DNA of 40,019 nucleotides from F23-B02 sp045601285 (GCA_045601285.1 JAZRZJ010000056.1:1-40019), one strand, 5' to 3'; shown: positions 15,850 to 24,003, counted from the stretch's first letter. The notes: a model not told the origin generated them from the letters alone. Translations and numbers: made by a program.

Positions 15850-15895
15850 AAAAGCGAAGAATTCGAGTTGTACAACTTGGATTCTTCGCTTTTTT
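15850..15895 (+). terminator. Terminator of the ylxM-ffh-rpsP-khpA operon
   Basis: AAAAGCGAAGAAT and ATTCTTCGCTTTT form an outer 13-bp stem, with a palindrome (AGTTGTACAACT) inside, followed by Ts. Strong intrinsic terminator, possibly bidirectional. Confidence 0.88.
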
Positions 15896-16042
15896 AGATA
15901 CGATGCAGCGCTTCGTGTTGTCACTTTTGCGTCAGCCCGACCGGTGACAGCCCTGTCAGTAACATTCACTCGCGCTTTTTTGATATGCCGCAGCGCTTCA
16001 TGTTTTATGCTATGCGGGTTTTAAACTTTAAAAAAGACTGGA
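15896..16042. other. Intergenic region with an imperfect direct repeat
   Basis: No gene is seen. Two related 24-base segments, 15897-15920 (containing GCAGCGCTTCGTGTT) and 15979-16002 (containing GCAGCGCTTCATGTT), match at about 19 of 24 positions, 82 bases apart. They may be degenerate copies of an interspersed repeat. Confidence 0.4.
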
Positions 16043-16066
16043 GCCCGAATAATTTCGGGCAATTTT
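16043..16066 (+). terminator. Small hairpin, probable terminator
   Basis: GCCCGAA, loop TAAT and TTCGGGC followed by AATTTT. It directly precedes the rimM promoter and may insulate it from readthrough. Confidence 0.6.
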
Positions 16067-16067
16067 G

Positions 16068-16096
16068 TTGTTAAATCCTGCATATTGTGGTACATT
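16068..16096 (+). promoter_or_regulatory. Probable rimM-trmD promoter
   Basis: TTGTTA (16068-16073), 17 bases, then TACATT (16091-16096). It lies just after a terminator hairpin and 30 bases before the rimM start, which makes a new transcription unit plausible. Confidence 0.5.
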
Positions 16097-16126
16097 ATAT
16101 TATGTATAAGTATGGAGGTATTTCCT

Positions 16127-16615
16127 ATGGACAAACAGAGATATATTGAAGCGGGAAAAATCGTCAACACCCACGGTGTGCGCGGCGAGGTCAAAATTCA
16201 GGTCTGGCTTGACAGCCCCGAATTTATGAAGCGCTTCAAGACCTTATATATTGACGGAATGCCCTTCAAGGTGCAGTCGGCACGTCCCCACAAGGATATG
16301 CTCATAACAGCTCTTGAGGGTATCGCGGACGTAAACGCGGCAATGTGCCTCAAAAACAAAACCGTGTTCATTGACCGCAAGGACGCAAAGCTGCCCAGAG
16401 GAAGCTTCTTCCTGCAGGATATCATCGGTGCAGCGGTAATAGATGAGGAGGGCAATGAAATCGGCAAGCTCACCGAAATCATGGAAACTCCCGCCTCCGC
16501 CGTATATGTCGTCAAGGGCGAAACCGAGCATCTTATCCCCGCCGTGCCTGAGTTTATCCTCAAAACCGATGCCGACAAGGGCATTGTAAAAGTCCGTCTT
16601 ATCGAGGGAATGTGA
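16127..16615 (+). CDS. rimM: Ribosome maturation factor RimM
   Basis: RimM assists 30S head maturation and binds S19. The 162-residue protein begins MDKQRYIEAGKIVNTHGVRG, with the family IVxTHGVRGEV motif, and has the C-terminal PRC-barrel region (IGAAVIDEEGNEIGKLTEIM, then VIPEFI-like LIPAVPEFILK). GGAGG stands ahead of the ATG at 16127; upstream Met codons in frame lack it. The stop TGA overlaps the start region of trmD. Confidence 0.95.
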   Translation: MDKQRYIEAGKIVNTHGVRGEVKIQVWLDSPEFMKRFKTLYIDGMPFKVQSARPHKDMLITALEGIADVNAAMCLKNKTVFIDRKDAKLPRGSFFLQDIIGAAVIDEEGNEIGKLTEIMETPASAVYVVKGETEHLIPAVPEFILKTDADKGIVKVRLIEGM

Positions 16616-16617
16616 GC

Positions 16618-17910
16618 ATGAGAATTGATATTATGACCCTGTTTCCCGACACCGTGAACGCCGTGCTGCATGAGAGCATCATAGGCCGTGCGGCAAAAAA
16701 AGGAATTGTGGAAATAAACTGCGTTCAGATACGCGATTATACCGAAAACAAGCAGATGCAGGTGGACGATTATCCCTACGGCGGAGGCTGGGGCTGCGTC
16801 ATGATGGCCCAACCGCTGAAATCCTGCCTTGATGACATTATGTCAACTGCAAAGGGCAGAAAAAGCCGCGTGATTTATATGTCGCCTCAGGGTAAGCCCT
16901 ACACGCAGGAGCTGGCAAAGCGCCTTAAAAACGACTATGACCATCTTGTACTGGTATGCGGTCATTATGAGGGCATTGACGAGCGCTTTATCGAGGAGTG
17001 CGTTGACGAGGAAATTTCCCTCGGCGACTTCGTTCTGACGGGCGGAGAGATTGCCGCCATGGCGGTGGCGGACTCCGTTTGCCGCATGGTGCCGGGGGTG
17101 CTTTCCGATGAGGAATGCTTCACGGGCGAGAGCCATTGGGACGGGCTTCTTGAATACCCGCAGTACACGCGTCCGGAGGTATGGCAGGGCAGAAAAGTGC
17201 CGGAGGTTCTGCTAAAAGGCGACCATGCAAAAGTAGACGAATGGCGGCGCAAAAAGAGCCTTGAGCGCACCATGGACAAGCGCCCGGACCTTTTTGAAAA
17301 GCTTGAGCTTACGGACAAAAAAGACCTGAAGCTTGTTGAGGAAATCAGGAAGGAACGCAGCCGCATGAAGCTTACGGAGCCCGTTACTTACCGCACCGCA
17401 AATGAGGCTGACCTTGAGGGCATAATGCTCATTGTTCGGCAGGCGAGAAACCTTCTTAAAAAGCACCGCGTTGACCAGTGGCAGGGGTCTTATCCCGCAG
17501 AGGAGAATTTCCTCAGCGACTTTGAAAAGGGTATCTGCTATGTCATAGAATACGGCGGCAGAATGGCCGGCTTCTTCACCATGACGGACACGCCTGAAGA
17601 AGATTATGTAAACTTGACTGACGGCAGATGGCACGGCACGGACAAATACTGCACGGTGCATCGTGCGGCGGTTGCGGCGGAATTTCGCGGCACGGGACTG
17701 TCGGACAAGATTTACGAATTTGCTGAGGAAATCGCGAGAAGCAAGGGCATTTACGAAATGCGTGTGGACACCCACCGCAAGAACAAGGCGATGCTGGCAC
17801 TGCTTAAGCGCAGCGGCTATGTTTACCGCGGCAATGTGCAGGTGTCCTCCGAGCCCGGACACGACAGCGCACGGCAGGCATTTGAAAAAATGCTGAATGC
17901 AAAATGCTGA
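16618..17910 (+). CDS. trmD: TrmD tRNA (m1G37) methyltransferase fused to a GNAT acetyltransferase
   Basis: Residues 1 to about 248 are a complete TrmD, which uses SAM to make m1G37 in tRNA: MRIDIMTLFPDTVNAVLHES, DYPYGGGWGCVM, LVCGHYEGIDERFIEE and ISLGDFVLTGGE. From about residue 250 a full GNAT domain follows: YRTANEADLEGIMLIVRQAR, the acetyl-CoA loop EFRGTGLSDKIYEFAEEIAR, and MRVDTHRKNKAMLALLKRSG. There is no stop between them. The start at 16618 has GAGGGA eight bases upstream; a GTG two codons earlier is less likely. An internal ATG at 17365 with AAGGA nearby could give a separate acetyltransferase. rplS, the usual next gene, is missing. The last codons run into a repetitive AATGCTG tract. 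Confidence 0.9.
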   Translation: MRIDIMTLFPDTVNAVLHESIIGRAAKKGIVEINCVQIRDYTENKQMQVDDYPYGGGWGCVMMAQPLKSCLDDIMSTAKGRKSRVIYMSPQGKPYTQELAKRLKNDYDHLVLVCGHYEGIDERFIEECVDEEISLGDFVLTGGEIAAMAVADSVCRMVPGVLSDEECFTGESHWDGLLEYPQYTRPEVWQGRKVPEVLLKGDHAKVDEWRRKKSLERTMDKRPDLFEKLELTDKKDLKLVEEIRKERSRMKLTEPVTYRTANEADLEGIMLIVRQARNLLKKHRVDQWQGSYPAEENFLSDFEKGICYVIEYGGRMAGFFTMTDTPEEDYVNLTDGRWHGTDKYCTVHRAAVAAEFRGTGLSDKIYEFAEEIARSKGIYEMRVDTHRKNKAMLALLKRSGYVYRGNVQVSSEPGHDSARQAFEKMLNAKC

Positions 17911-18065
17911 ATGCTGAATTGTGATCCGGCAGGATTTTTGGGCGTCAGGGATGCCGCCCCCTACAATACTCACTGTGTCATTCTGAGCGAAGCGAAGAAT
18001 CCCCGAAACAAAGGGATATTCTGTAATCTGCACAGTAGATCCTTCGGCAAGCCTCAGGATGACAG
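17885..18065. repeat. Interspersed repeat with imperfect inverted arms (MITE/REP-like)
   Basis: Three parts are visible. First, an AATGCTG short tandem tract at about 17890-17920, overlapping the end of the trmD fusion. Second, a GC-rich segment (GGGCGTCAGGGATGCCGCCC) at 17940-17959. Third, a long imperfect hairpin with arms 17976-18002 (TGTCATTCTGAGCGAAGCGA...) and 18038-18065 (...CCTCAGGATGACAG). Sequences of this form are familiar from intergenic regions of gut Clostridia, but this is from memory and not checked. No gene is seen; rsmA starts 20 bases beyond. Confidence 0.65.
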
Positions 18066-18084
18066 TTTTGGAGCGTAAGCATAT

Positions 18085-18954
18085 ATGAATTTAACAAACA
18101 TTAACGACATTAAGGAACTGTTGGGACGTCACGGGTTTCACTTTTCAAAGTCCCTGGGACAGAATTTTCTGACTGCCGCGTGGGTGCCGGAGCAGATCGC
18201 AGATGAGGCGCTGCTTGACGGAAACACGGGTGTTATCGAGGTGGGTCCGGGCATAGGCTGTTTAACCGAGCAGCTTTCCGCGAGAGCGGGAAAGGTAGTT
18301 GCCGTGGAGCTTGACAAGGCGCTGAAGCCCGTTCTCAAGGAAACTCTTGCGGGCAGGGATAATGTGGAGATAGTTTTCGGCGATGTGCTGAAGCAGAATC
18401 TGCCAGAGCTGGTTAAGGAAAAATTCGGGGATATGCGGGTCTGCATCTGCGCAAATCTGCCCTACAATGTGACAACTCCGCTTATTACGGCCTTTCTTGA
18501 GGCGGGTTGTTTTGACGGCATAACGGTTATGATACAGAAAGAGGTGGCAAAGCGCATCTGCGCAAAGGAAAACACCGCCGACTACGGAGCTTTTACGGTG
18601 CTGGTGCAATGGTATGCCGAGCCGGAAATTCTCTTTGACGTTCCGCCCTCCTGCTTCATTCCTCAGCCGAAGGTAACCTCTTCGGTCATACGTCTTAAAA
18701 CAAGGGAAAAGCCGCCCGTGGAGGTTAAGGATAAGGACATTTTCTTCCGCGTTGTGCGTGCCGCCTTCGGTATGCGCCGCAAGACCCTGCTGAATGCGCT
18801 GACTGCCGGCTTCGGCGAAATCGGCAAGGAAATGCTTGAGAATATCATTGTTTCCTGCGGCTTTGATGCTAAAATCCGAGGAGAAGTTTTGGCTATTGGT
18901 GATTTTGCAAAAATCGCAGATGCGATTTTTGATTTTTTACACAAAAATTTGTAA
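18085..18954 (+). CDS. rsmA: 16S rRNA (A1518/A1519) dimethyltransferase RsmA
   Basis: RsmA (KsgA) dimethylates two adenines near the 3' end of 16S rRNA. The 289-residue protein shows FHFSKSLGQNFLTAAWVPEQ, the SAM-binding GVIEVGPGIGCLTEQLS, and the catalytic NLPYNVTTPL. The C-terminal domain carries FRVVRAAFGMRRKTLLNAL. Length is typical. A weak GGAG lies about 11 bases before the ATG. It follows a repeat element and precedes pckG by 81 bases; the 3' end becomes AT-rich. Confidence 0.96.
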   Translation: MNLTNINDIKELLGRHGFHFSKSLGQNFLTAAWVPEQIADEALLDGNTGVIEVGPGIGCLTEQLSARAGKVVAVELDKALKPVLKETLAGRDNVEIVFGDVLKQNLPELVKEKFGDMRVCICANLPYNVTTPLITAFLEAGCFDGITVMIQKEVAKRICAKENTADYGAFTVLVQWYAEPEILFDVPPSCFIPQPKVTSSVIRLKTREKPPVEVKDKDIFFRVVRAAFGMRRKTLLNALTAGFGEIGKEMLENIIVSCGFDAKIRGEVLAIGDFAKIADAIFDFLHKNL

Positions 18955-19035
18955 GCAAAGTGCATTGATAAAATACATTATAAAGTGTTAGTCTAATCAT
19001 AGTAAAAGGCTGAAAATTGAAAGGGAGGAAATACT

Positions 19036-20799
19036 ATGAAATTAACGTCCAACGAGCATATCACCAACTGGGTTGACGAAATGGCCGCACTGTGCAAGCC
19101 CGACGAAATCGTGTGGATCGACGGCAGCGAAGAACAGCTTGAAGAGCTTCGCAAGATCGGCATGTCCACAGGTGAGATGATCAAGCTCAATGAGGAAAAG
19201 CTTCCCGGCTGCTATCTGCACCGCAGCGACGTCAACGACGTAGCCCGTGTTGAAGGCCGCACGTTTATTTGCTCCAAGCGTCAGGAGGACGCAGGTCCTA
19301 CAAATAACTGGATGGACCCTCAGGAGATGTACGCAAAGCTTTATGAAATCTATGACGGCTCCATGAAGGGCCGCACCATGTATGTGATCCCTTATTCCAT
19401 GGGCGTTGTGGGCTCCGACTTTGCCAAGTACGGTATCGAGCTTACCGACAGCATTTACGTTGTTCTGTCCATGGCAATTATGACCCGAATCGGTAAGCCT
19501 GTGCTTGACCAGCTGGGTGACAGCGCAGACTATATCAAGGGTCTTCACTCCAAGGCGGAGCTTGACCCCGAAAAGCGCTATATCGTTCACTTCCCCGAGG
19601 ACAACACCATCATGTCCGTAAACAGCGGCTACGGCGGCAATGTCCTTCTGGGCAAAAAGTGCTTCGCCCTGCGTATCGCCTCCGTTCTCGGACGTGACGA
19701 GGACTGGATGGCAGAGCATATGCTCATTCTCGGCGTTCAGAATCCTCAGGGCGAAATCTGCTACGTCTGCGGCGCGTTCCCCTCCGCCTGCGGCAAGACC
19801 AACCTTGCCATGCTCATTCCTCCCGAGGCATATCGCGAAAAAGGCTGGAAGTGCTGGACCGTGGGCGATGACATCGCATGGCTCCGCATCGGCTCCGACG
19901 GCAGACTATGGGCTGTAAACCCCGAAAACGGCTTCTTCGGTGTTGCACCCGGCACCAGCAATAAGAGTAACCCCAACGCACTTGCCGCAACCAAGAAGAA
20001 CACCATCTTCACCAATGTTGTCCGCAATCTTGACGACAACACGGTCTGGTGGGAGGGCATGGATAAGAATCCTCCCAAGAACGCAGAAAACTGGAAGGGC
20101 GAAAAGTGGGACTGCACCGACGGCAGCAAGGGCGCACACCCCAACTCCCGCTTCACAGCTCCCGCGGCAAACTGCCCCTGCATCAGCCCCGAGTTTGAGG
20201 GCAAGACGGGCGTTCCCATTTCCGCCATCATCTTCGGCGGCCGCCGTGCAAAGACCGCACCTCTGGTATATCAGTCTCGTGACTGGAACCACGGCGTTTT
20301 CGTCGGCTCCATCATGGCCTCCGAAACCACAGCAGCAGCAGTCGGTCAGGTGGGCGTTGTCCGCCGCGATCCTATGGCAATGCGCCCCTTCTGCGGCTAC
20401 AACATGGGCGATTACTGGCAGCACTGGATCGACATGGGCGAAAAGCTCTCCGATCCTCCCAAGATCTTCAACGTCAACTGGTTCCGCACCGATGACGAGG
20501 GCAACTTCCAGTGGCCCGGCTTCGGCGACAATCTCCGCGTTGTTGAATGGATCCTCGGCCGCTGCTTCGGTGAGAAGGACGCAGTTGAAACAGAAATCGG
20601 CTTCGAGCCCAAGCCCGAGGACATTAACCTTGAGGGCGTTGACGTTTCCCTTGAAACCGTAAAGGACCTGCTGAGCGTTGATAAGGAGCTGTGGCTTGAG
20701 GAATGCAAGGGTATCCGCGAGTATTACGCACAGTTCGGCGAAAAGCTCCCCAAGGTGCTTGCTGAGGAAATCGACAAGCTGGAAACAAGTCTTAGATAA
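19036..20799 (+). CDS. pckG: GTP-dependent phosphoenolpyruvate carboxykinase
   Basis: The enzyme interconverts oxaloacetate plus GTP with PEP, CO2 and GDP; in anaerobic Clostridia it often runs toward oxaloacetate. The 587-residue protein is the GTP type: FPSACGKTNLAMLIPP contains the P-loop with the hyper-reactive Cys (Cys252 here), followed by WTVGDDIAWLR and FGVAPGTSNKSNPNALA. A GGGAGG site lies about nine bases before the ATG. Codon use is strongly C-ending (GGC, ATC, ACC), like ppdK and unlike the neighbouring upstream genes, suggesting high expression. No confident promoter hexamers are seen in the 81-base gap. A strong hairpin separates it from ppdK. Confidence 0.97.
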   Translation: MKLTSNEHITNWVDEMAALCKPDEIVWIDGSEEQLEELRKIGMSTGEMIKLNEEKLPGCYLHRSDVNDVARVEGRTFICSKRQEDAGPTNNWMDPQEMYAKLYEIYDGSMKGRTMYVIPYSMGVVGSDFAKYGIELTDSIYVVLSMAIMTRIGKPVLDQLGDSADYIKGLHSKAELDPEKRYIVHFPEDNTIMSVNSGYGGNVLLGKKCFALRIASVLGRDEDWMAEHMLILGVQNPQGEICYVCGAFPSACGKTNLAMLIPPEAYREKGWKCWTVGDDIAWLRIGSDGRLWAVNPENGFFGVAPGTSNKSNPNALAATKKNTIFTNVVRNLDDNTVWWEGMDKNPPKNAENWKGEKWDCTDGSKGAHPNSRFTAPAANCPCISPEFEGKTGVPISAIIFGGRRAKTAPLVYQSRDWNHGVFVGSIMASETTAAAVGQVGVVRRDPMAMRPFCGYNMGDYWQHWIDMGEKLSDPPKIFNVNWFRTDDEGNFQWPGFGDNLRVVEWILGRCFGEKDAVETEIGFEPKPEDINLEGVDVSLETVKDLLSVDKELWLEECKGIREYYAQFGEKLPKVLAEEIDKLETSLR

Positions 20800-20809
20800 G
20801 TTAATTTTT

Positions 20810-20834
20810 CCTCCGGCGCAGGCTGCGCCGGAGG
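20810..20834 (+). other. Intercistronic hairpin between pckG and ppdK
   Basis: CCTCCGGCGCAG and CTGCGCCGGAGG are perfect 12-base arms with a one-base centre (practical loop larger). It follows a TTTTT tract, not the other way round, so it is a poor intrinsic terminator. It could stabilise the pckG message or cause partial attenuation before ppdK. Confidence 0.7.
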
Positions 20835-20859
20835 GTTCAATAGAAAGGAATTTGAATCA

Positions 20860-23484
20860 ATGAGCAAGAAGTATGTTTATCTGTTCTCCGAAGGCAACGC
20901 AAAAATGCGTGAGCTGCTCGGCGGAAAGGGCGCAAACCTTGCAGAGATGACCAACATCGGTCTTCCCGTACCCCAGGGCTTCACCATTACCACCGAAGCA
21001 TGCACCCAGTACTATGAGGACGGCCGCCAGATCAACGACGAAATCATGGCCGAAATCATGGAATATATCGAAAAGATGGAAGAAATCACCGGCAAGAAGT
21101 TCGGCGACCTTGAGAATCCTCTCCTCGTATCCGTTCGCAGCGGCGCACGTGCATCCATGCCTGGCATGATGGACACCATTCTGAACCTCGGTCTTAACGA
21201 GGACGTAGTCGATGTTATGGCAAAGAAGTCCGGTAATCCCCGCTGGGCATGGGACTGCTACCGCCGTTTCATTCAGATGTATTCCGACGTTGTTATGGAA
21301 GTAGGCAAGAAGTACTTCGAGCAGCTTATTGACGAAATGAAGGAAGCCCGCGGCGTAAAGCAGGACGTTGAGCTTACCGCCGATGACCTCAAGGAGCTGG
21401 CAATGCAGTTCAAGGCCGAGTACAAGGCCAAGATCGGCGTTGATTTCCCCACCGACCCCAAGGAACAGCTCATGGGCGCGATCAAGGCAGTTTTCAGAAG
21501 CTGGGACAACCCCCGCGCAAATGTTTACCGCCGCGACAATGACATTCCCTATAGCTGGGGTACTGCCGTCAACGTTCAGATGATGGCCTTCGGCAACATG
21601 GGCGATGACTGCGGCACCGGCGTTGCATTCACCCGCGACCCCGCCACCGGCGAGAAGAAGCTCATGGGCGAGTTCCTTACCAACGCTCAGGGCGAAGACG
21701 TTGTTGCAGGTGTCCGTACCCCCATGCCCATCGCTCAGATGGCAGAGAAGTTCCCCGAGGCATACGCACAGTTCGTTTCCGTCTGCGCTACCCTCGAAAA
21801 CCACTACCGCGATATGCAGGACATGGAGTTCACCGTTGAAAACGGCAAGCTCTATATGCTCCAGACCCGTAACGGCAAGCGCACCGCTCAGGCCGCTCTC
21901 AAGATTGCCTGCGATCTCGTTGACGAGGGCATGATTTCCGAGAAGGAAGCAGTCGCAATGATAGACCCCAGAAACCTGGACACCCTTCTGCACCCCCAGT
22001 TTGACGCAGCGGCACTTAAGGCAGCTACCCCCATGGGCAAGGGTCTGGGCGCATCTCCCGGCGCAGCCTGCGGCAAGGTCGTCTTCACCGCTGAGGAAGC
22101 AAAGGAATGGAAAGAGCGCGGCGAAAAGGTCGTTCTCGTCCGCCTTGAAACCTCCCCCGAGGACATCGAGGGCATGAAGGCCGCACAGGGTATCCTCACC
22201 GTCCGCGGCGGCATGACGAGCCACGCGGCAGTTGTTGCACGCGGCATGGGCAAGTGCTGTGTTTCCGGCTGCGGCGAAATTAAGATGGACGAGGAAAATA
22301 AGAAGTTCGAGCTTGCAGGCAAGACCTTCTGCGAGGGCGACTTCATCTCCATCGACGGCTCCACCGGCAAAATTTACGACGGCATCATTCCCACCGTTGA
22401 TGCCACCATCGCAGGCGAGTTCGGACGCATCATGGCATGGGCAGACGAATTCCGCCGCCTGAAGGTCCGCACCAATGCCGACACCCCCGCCGACGCTCGC
22501 AAGGCACGTGAGCTTGGCGCACAGGGCATCGGCCTTACCCGTACCGAGCATATGTTCTTCAACGCCGACAGAATTGCCGCATTCCGCGAAATGATCTGCT
22601 CCGACACCGTGGAAGAACGTGAAGCAGCTCTTGCAAAGCTCCAGCCCATGCAGCAGGCTGACTTCGAGGGCATCTACGAAGCAATGGAAGGCTGCCCCGT
22701 AACTATCCGTTTCCTCGATCCTCCTCTACACGAGTTCGTTCCCACCGAGGAAGCCGACATCAAGGCACTGGCTGATGCACAGGGCAAGTCCGTTGAGTCA
22801 ATCAAGGCACTCATCGCCTCCCTCCACGAGTTCAACCCCATGATGGGTCACCGTGGCTGCCGTCTGGCTGTAACTTATCCCGAAATCGCCGCAATGCAGA
22901 CAAGAGCCGTCATCAATGCGGCAATCAATGTTCAGAAGCGTCACCCCGAATGGACCATGGTTCCCGAAATCATGATTCCTCTTGTTGGCGAGGTCAAGGA
23001 GCTCAAGTACGTCAAGGACGTTGTTGTGAAGAACGCTGACGCGATCATTGCCGAAAGCGGCATTGATATGAAGTACCTCGTGGGCACCATGATCGAGATC
23101 CCCAGAGCTGCACTCACCGCAGACGACATCGCCAAGGAAGCTGAATTCTTCTCCTTCGGCACCAACGACCTTACCCAGATGACCTTCGGCTTCAGCCGTG
23201 ACGATGCCGGCAAGTTCCTGGGCGCTTACTATGACAAGAAGATCTACGAGAATGACCCGTTCGCAAAGCTGGACCAGACCGGCGTAGGCAAGCTGGTTGA
23301 AATGGCATGCAGGCTGGGCCGCGCAACCCGTCCCGAGCTTCACCTCGGCATCTCCGGCGAGCACGGCGGAGATCCCTCCTCTGCGGAATTCTGCCACAAG
23401 GTCGGTCTCGACTACGTTTCCTGCAGCCCCTTCCGCGTTCCCATTGCACGTCTGGCAGCAGCCCAGGCAGCTATTAAGGAGTAA
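20860..23484 (+). CDS. ppdK: Pyruvate, phosphate dikinase with Ser in place of the catalytic Cys
   Basis: PPDK interconverts PEP, AMP and PPi with pyruvate, ATP and Pi. The 874-residue protein is full length and co-linear with the Clostridium symbiosum enzyme: N-terminal nucleotide domain (GGKGANLAEMTNIGLPVPQG), the phosphorylated His455 in GGMTSHAAVVARGMGKCC, and the C-terminal PEP/pyruvate barrel (GTMIEIPRAALTADDIA; FGTNDLTQMTFGFSRDD). The final active-site motif, normally GICGEHGGDP, reads GISGEHGGDP here: Ser832 (codon TCC at 23353-23355) replaces the Cys831 proton donor. The rest of the motif is intact. AAAGGA precedes the start. The C-ending codon bias marks high expression. It probably works with pckG in PEP metabolism. 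Confidence 0.95.
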   Translation: MSKKYVYLFSEGNAKMRELLGGKGANLAEMTNIGLPVPQGFTITTEACTQYYEDGRQINDEIMAEIMEYIEKMEEITGKKFGDLENPLLVSVRSGARASMPGMMDTILNLGLNEDVVDVMAKKSGNPRWAWDCYRRFIQMYSDVVMEVGKKYFEQLIDEMKEARGVKQDVELTADDLKELAMQFKAEYKAKIGVDFPTDPKEQLMGAIKAVFRSWDNPRANVYRRDNDIPYSWGTAVNVQMMAFGNMGDDCGTGVAFTRDPATGEKKLMGEFLTNAQGEDVVAGVRTPMPIAQMAEKFPEAYAQFVSVCATLENHYRDMQDMEFTVENGKLYMLQTRNGKRTAQAALKIACDLVDEGMISEKEAVAMIDPRNLDTLLHPQFDAAALKAATPMGKGLGASPGAACGKVVFTAEEAKEWKERGEKVVLVRLETSPEDIEGMKAAQGILTVRGGMTSHAAVVARGMGKCCVSGCGEIKMDEENKKFELAGKTFCEGDFISIDGSTGKIYDGIIPTVDATIAGEFGRIMAWADEFRRLKVRTNADTPADARKARELGAQGIGLTRTEHMFFNADRIAAFREMICSDTVEEREAALAKLQPMQQADFEGIYEAMEGCPVTIRFLDPPLHEFVPTEEADIKALADAQGKSVESIKALIASLHEFNPMMGHRGCRLAVTYPEIAAMQTRAVINAAINVQKRHPEWTMVPEIMIPLVGEVKELKYVKDVVVKNADAIIAESGIDMKYLVGTMIEIPRAALTADDIAKEAEFFSFGTNDLTQMTFGFSRDDAGKFLGAYYDKKIYENDPFAKLDQTGVGKLVEMACRLGRATRPELHLGISGEHGGDPSSAEFCHKVGLDYVSCSPFRVPIARLAAAQAAIKE

Positions 23485-23700
23485 ACGCGAAACGATACGC
23501 CTTCGGAGCTTTGTGCATCTTTTGCTCCGTGAACGCGTTGCTTTCCCTTGAAATACACAAAGTATTCCTGCGGAAAAGCGCCTTTTCACGAAACATAATC
23601 TGAAACAAATCTCTCTCGGCGCATCATTCCTTGTTTACTCAAGGAAGGCTGATTAAAGGAATAATCCCGATAACACATTAAAACTCACCACTATCTTAAA
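23485..23700. other. Intergenic region with hairpins, no gene seen
   Basis: No credible gene is visible. Two hairpins are seen: CGGAGC/GCTCCG around 23504-23529, and TTCCTTG/CAAGGAA at 23627-23646. The first 100 bases (for example around CCTTGAAATACACAAAGTAT at 23549-23568) resemble an intergenic repeat often seen in gut Clostridia, but only one copy lies in this window, so this is from memory only. Confidence 0.4.
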
Positions 23701-23731
23701 ACTCCCCGTATCTGAAAATGATACGGGGAGT
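23701..23731. terminator. Hairpin, probable ppdK terminator
   Basis: ACTCCCCGTATC and GATACGGGGAGT make a perfect 12-bp stem with a 7-base loop. The T run is weak on both sides, so efficiency is uncertain. Confidence 0.65.
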
Positions 23732-23760
23732 TATATAATGCTTCGCTTATATAAGAAAAA

Positions 23761-23796
23761 TAACAGGCACCGCTGCGGCGGTGCCTGTTATTTTTT
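23761..23796. terminator. Bidirectional terminator of the 32-codon peptide gene
   Basis: TAACAGGCACCGC and GCGGTGCCTGTTA form a 13-bp stem with a TGCG loop, with TTTTTT on the plus side and TATTTTTCTT on the minus side. It lies 35-70 bases downstream of the minus-strand peptide gene and would end it cleanly. Confidence 0.85.
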
Positions 23797-23830
23797 GCAT
23801 GTCCTGCGATGAGGAGGACATTGCCCGAAA

Positions 23831-23929
23831 TTATCTCACCCAGTCGGAGAACTTGATGCCATTTACAAAATCGGTGATTGCTGCAATAATTCCCATAATC
23901 ACTTTGGCAAAATCAAAAATAGACTCCAT
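23831..23929 (-). CDS. 32-residue amphipathic small protein
   Basis: A short gene encoding MESIFDFAKVIMGIIAAITD followed by FVNGIKFSDWVR. It has one hydrophobic helix (about residues 4-19) broken by Asp and Lys on one face, and a polar C-terminus ending Trp-Val-Arg. The evidence that it is real is the context: AAAGGAG eight bases before the ATG, a near-consensus promoter at 23975-24003 giving a leader of about 40 bases, and a strong terminator directly after it. Possible roles include a membrane-active toxin, leaderless bacteriocin, phenol-soluble-modulin-like or regulatory peptide; none can be chosen. No antitoxin RNA or immunity gene is recognised nearby. Confidence 0.75.
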   Translation of the reverse strand: MESIFDFAKVIMGIIAAITDFVNGIKFSDWVR

Positions 23930-23974
23930 ATCGCATCTCCTTTGCAATAAAAATGTAACATATTGTCATAAATT

Positions 23975-24003
23975 AATATAATTGATAATTCTTGGAATGT
24001 CAA
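23975..24003 (-). promoter_or_regulatory. Promoter of the 32-residue peptide gene
   Basis: On the minus strand, TTGACA (23998-24003), 17 bases, then TATATT (23975-23980). Near-consensus, in AT-rich surroundings. Confidence 0.88.

Noticed and set aside
17365..17910. The GNAT domain considered as a separate gene with its own start
   Set aside because: An ATG with AAGGA nearby exists, but there is no stop codon between TrmD and this point, so a fusion is the simplest reading; the alternative is mentioned in the entry.
20857..22551. A 564-codon open frame antisense to ppdK
   Set aside because: It is the mirror of a highly biased coding strand (C-ending codons make antisense stops rare), has Ala/Gly/Leu/His-rich low-quality translation, and the sense frame is an unmistakable PPDK.
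22798..23589. A 263-codon minus-strand frame starting in the repeat after ppdK
   Set aside because: Most of it is antisense to ppdK; its start lies in a probable intergenic repeat.
23781..23981. A 66-codon plus-strand frame over the 32-residue peptide gene
   Set aside because: It starts inside a terminator hairpin, lacks a ribosome site, and the opposite strand has a full promoter, ribosome site and terminator.
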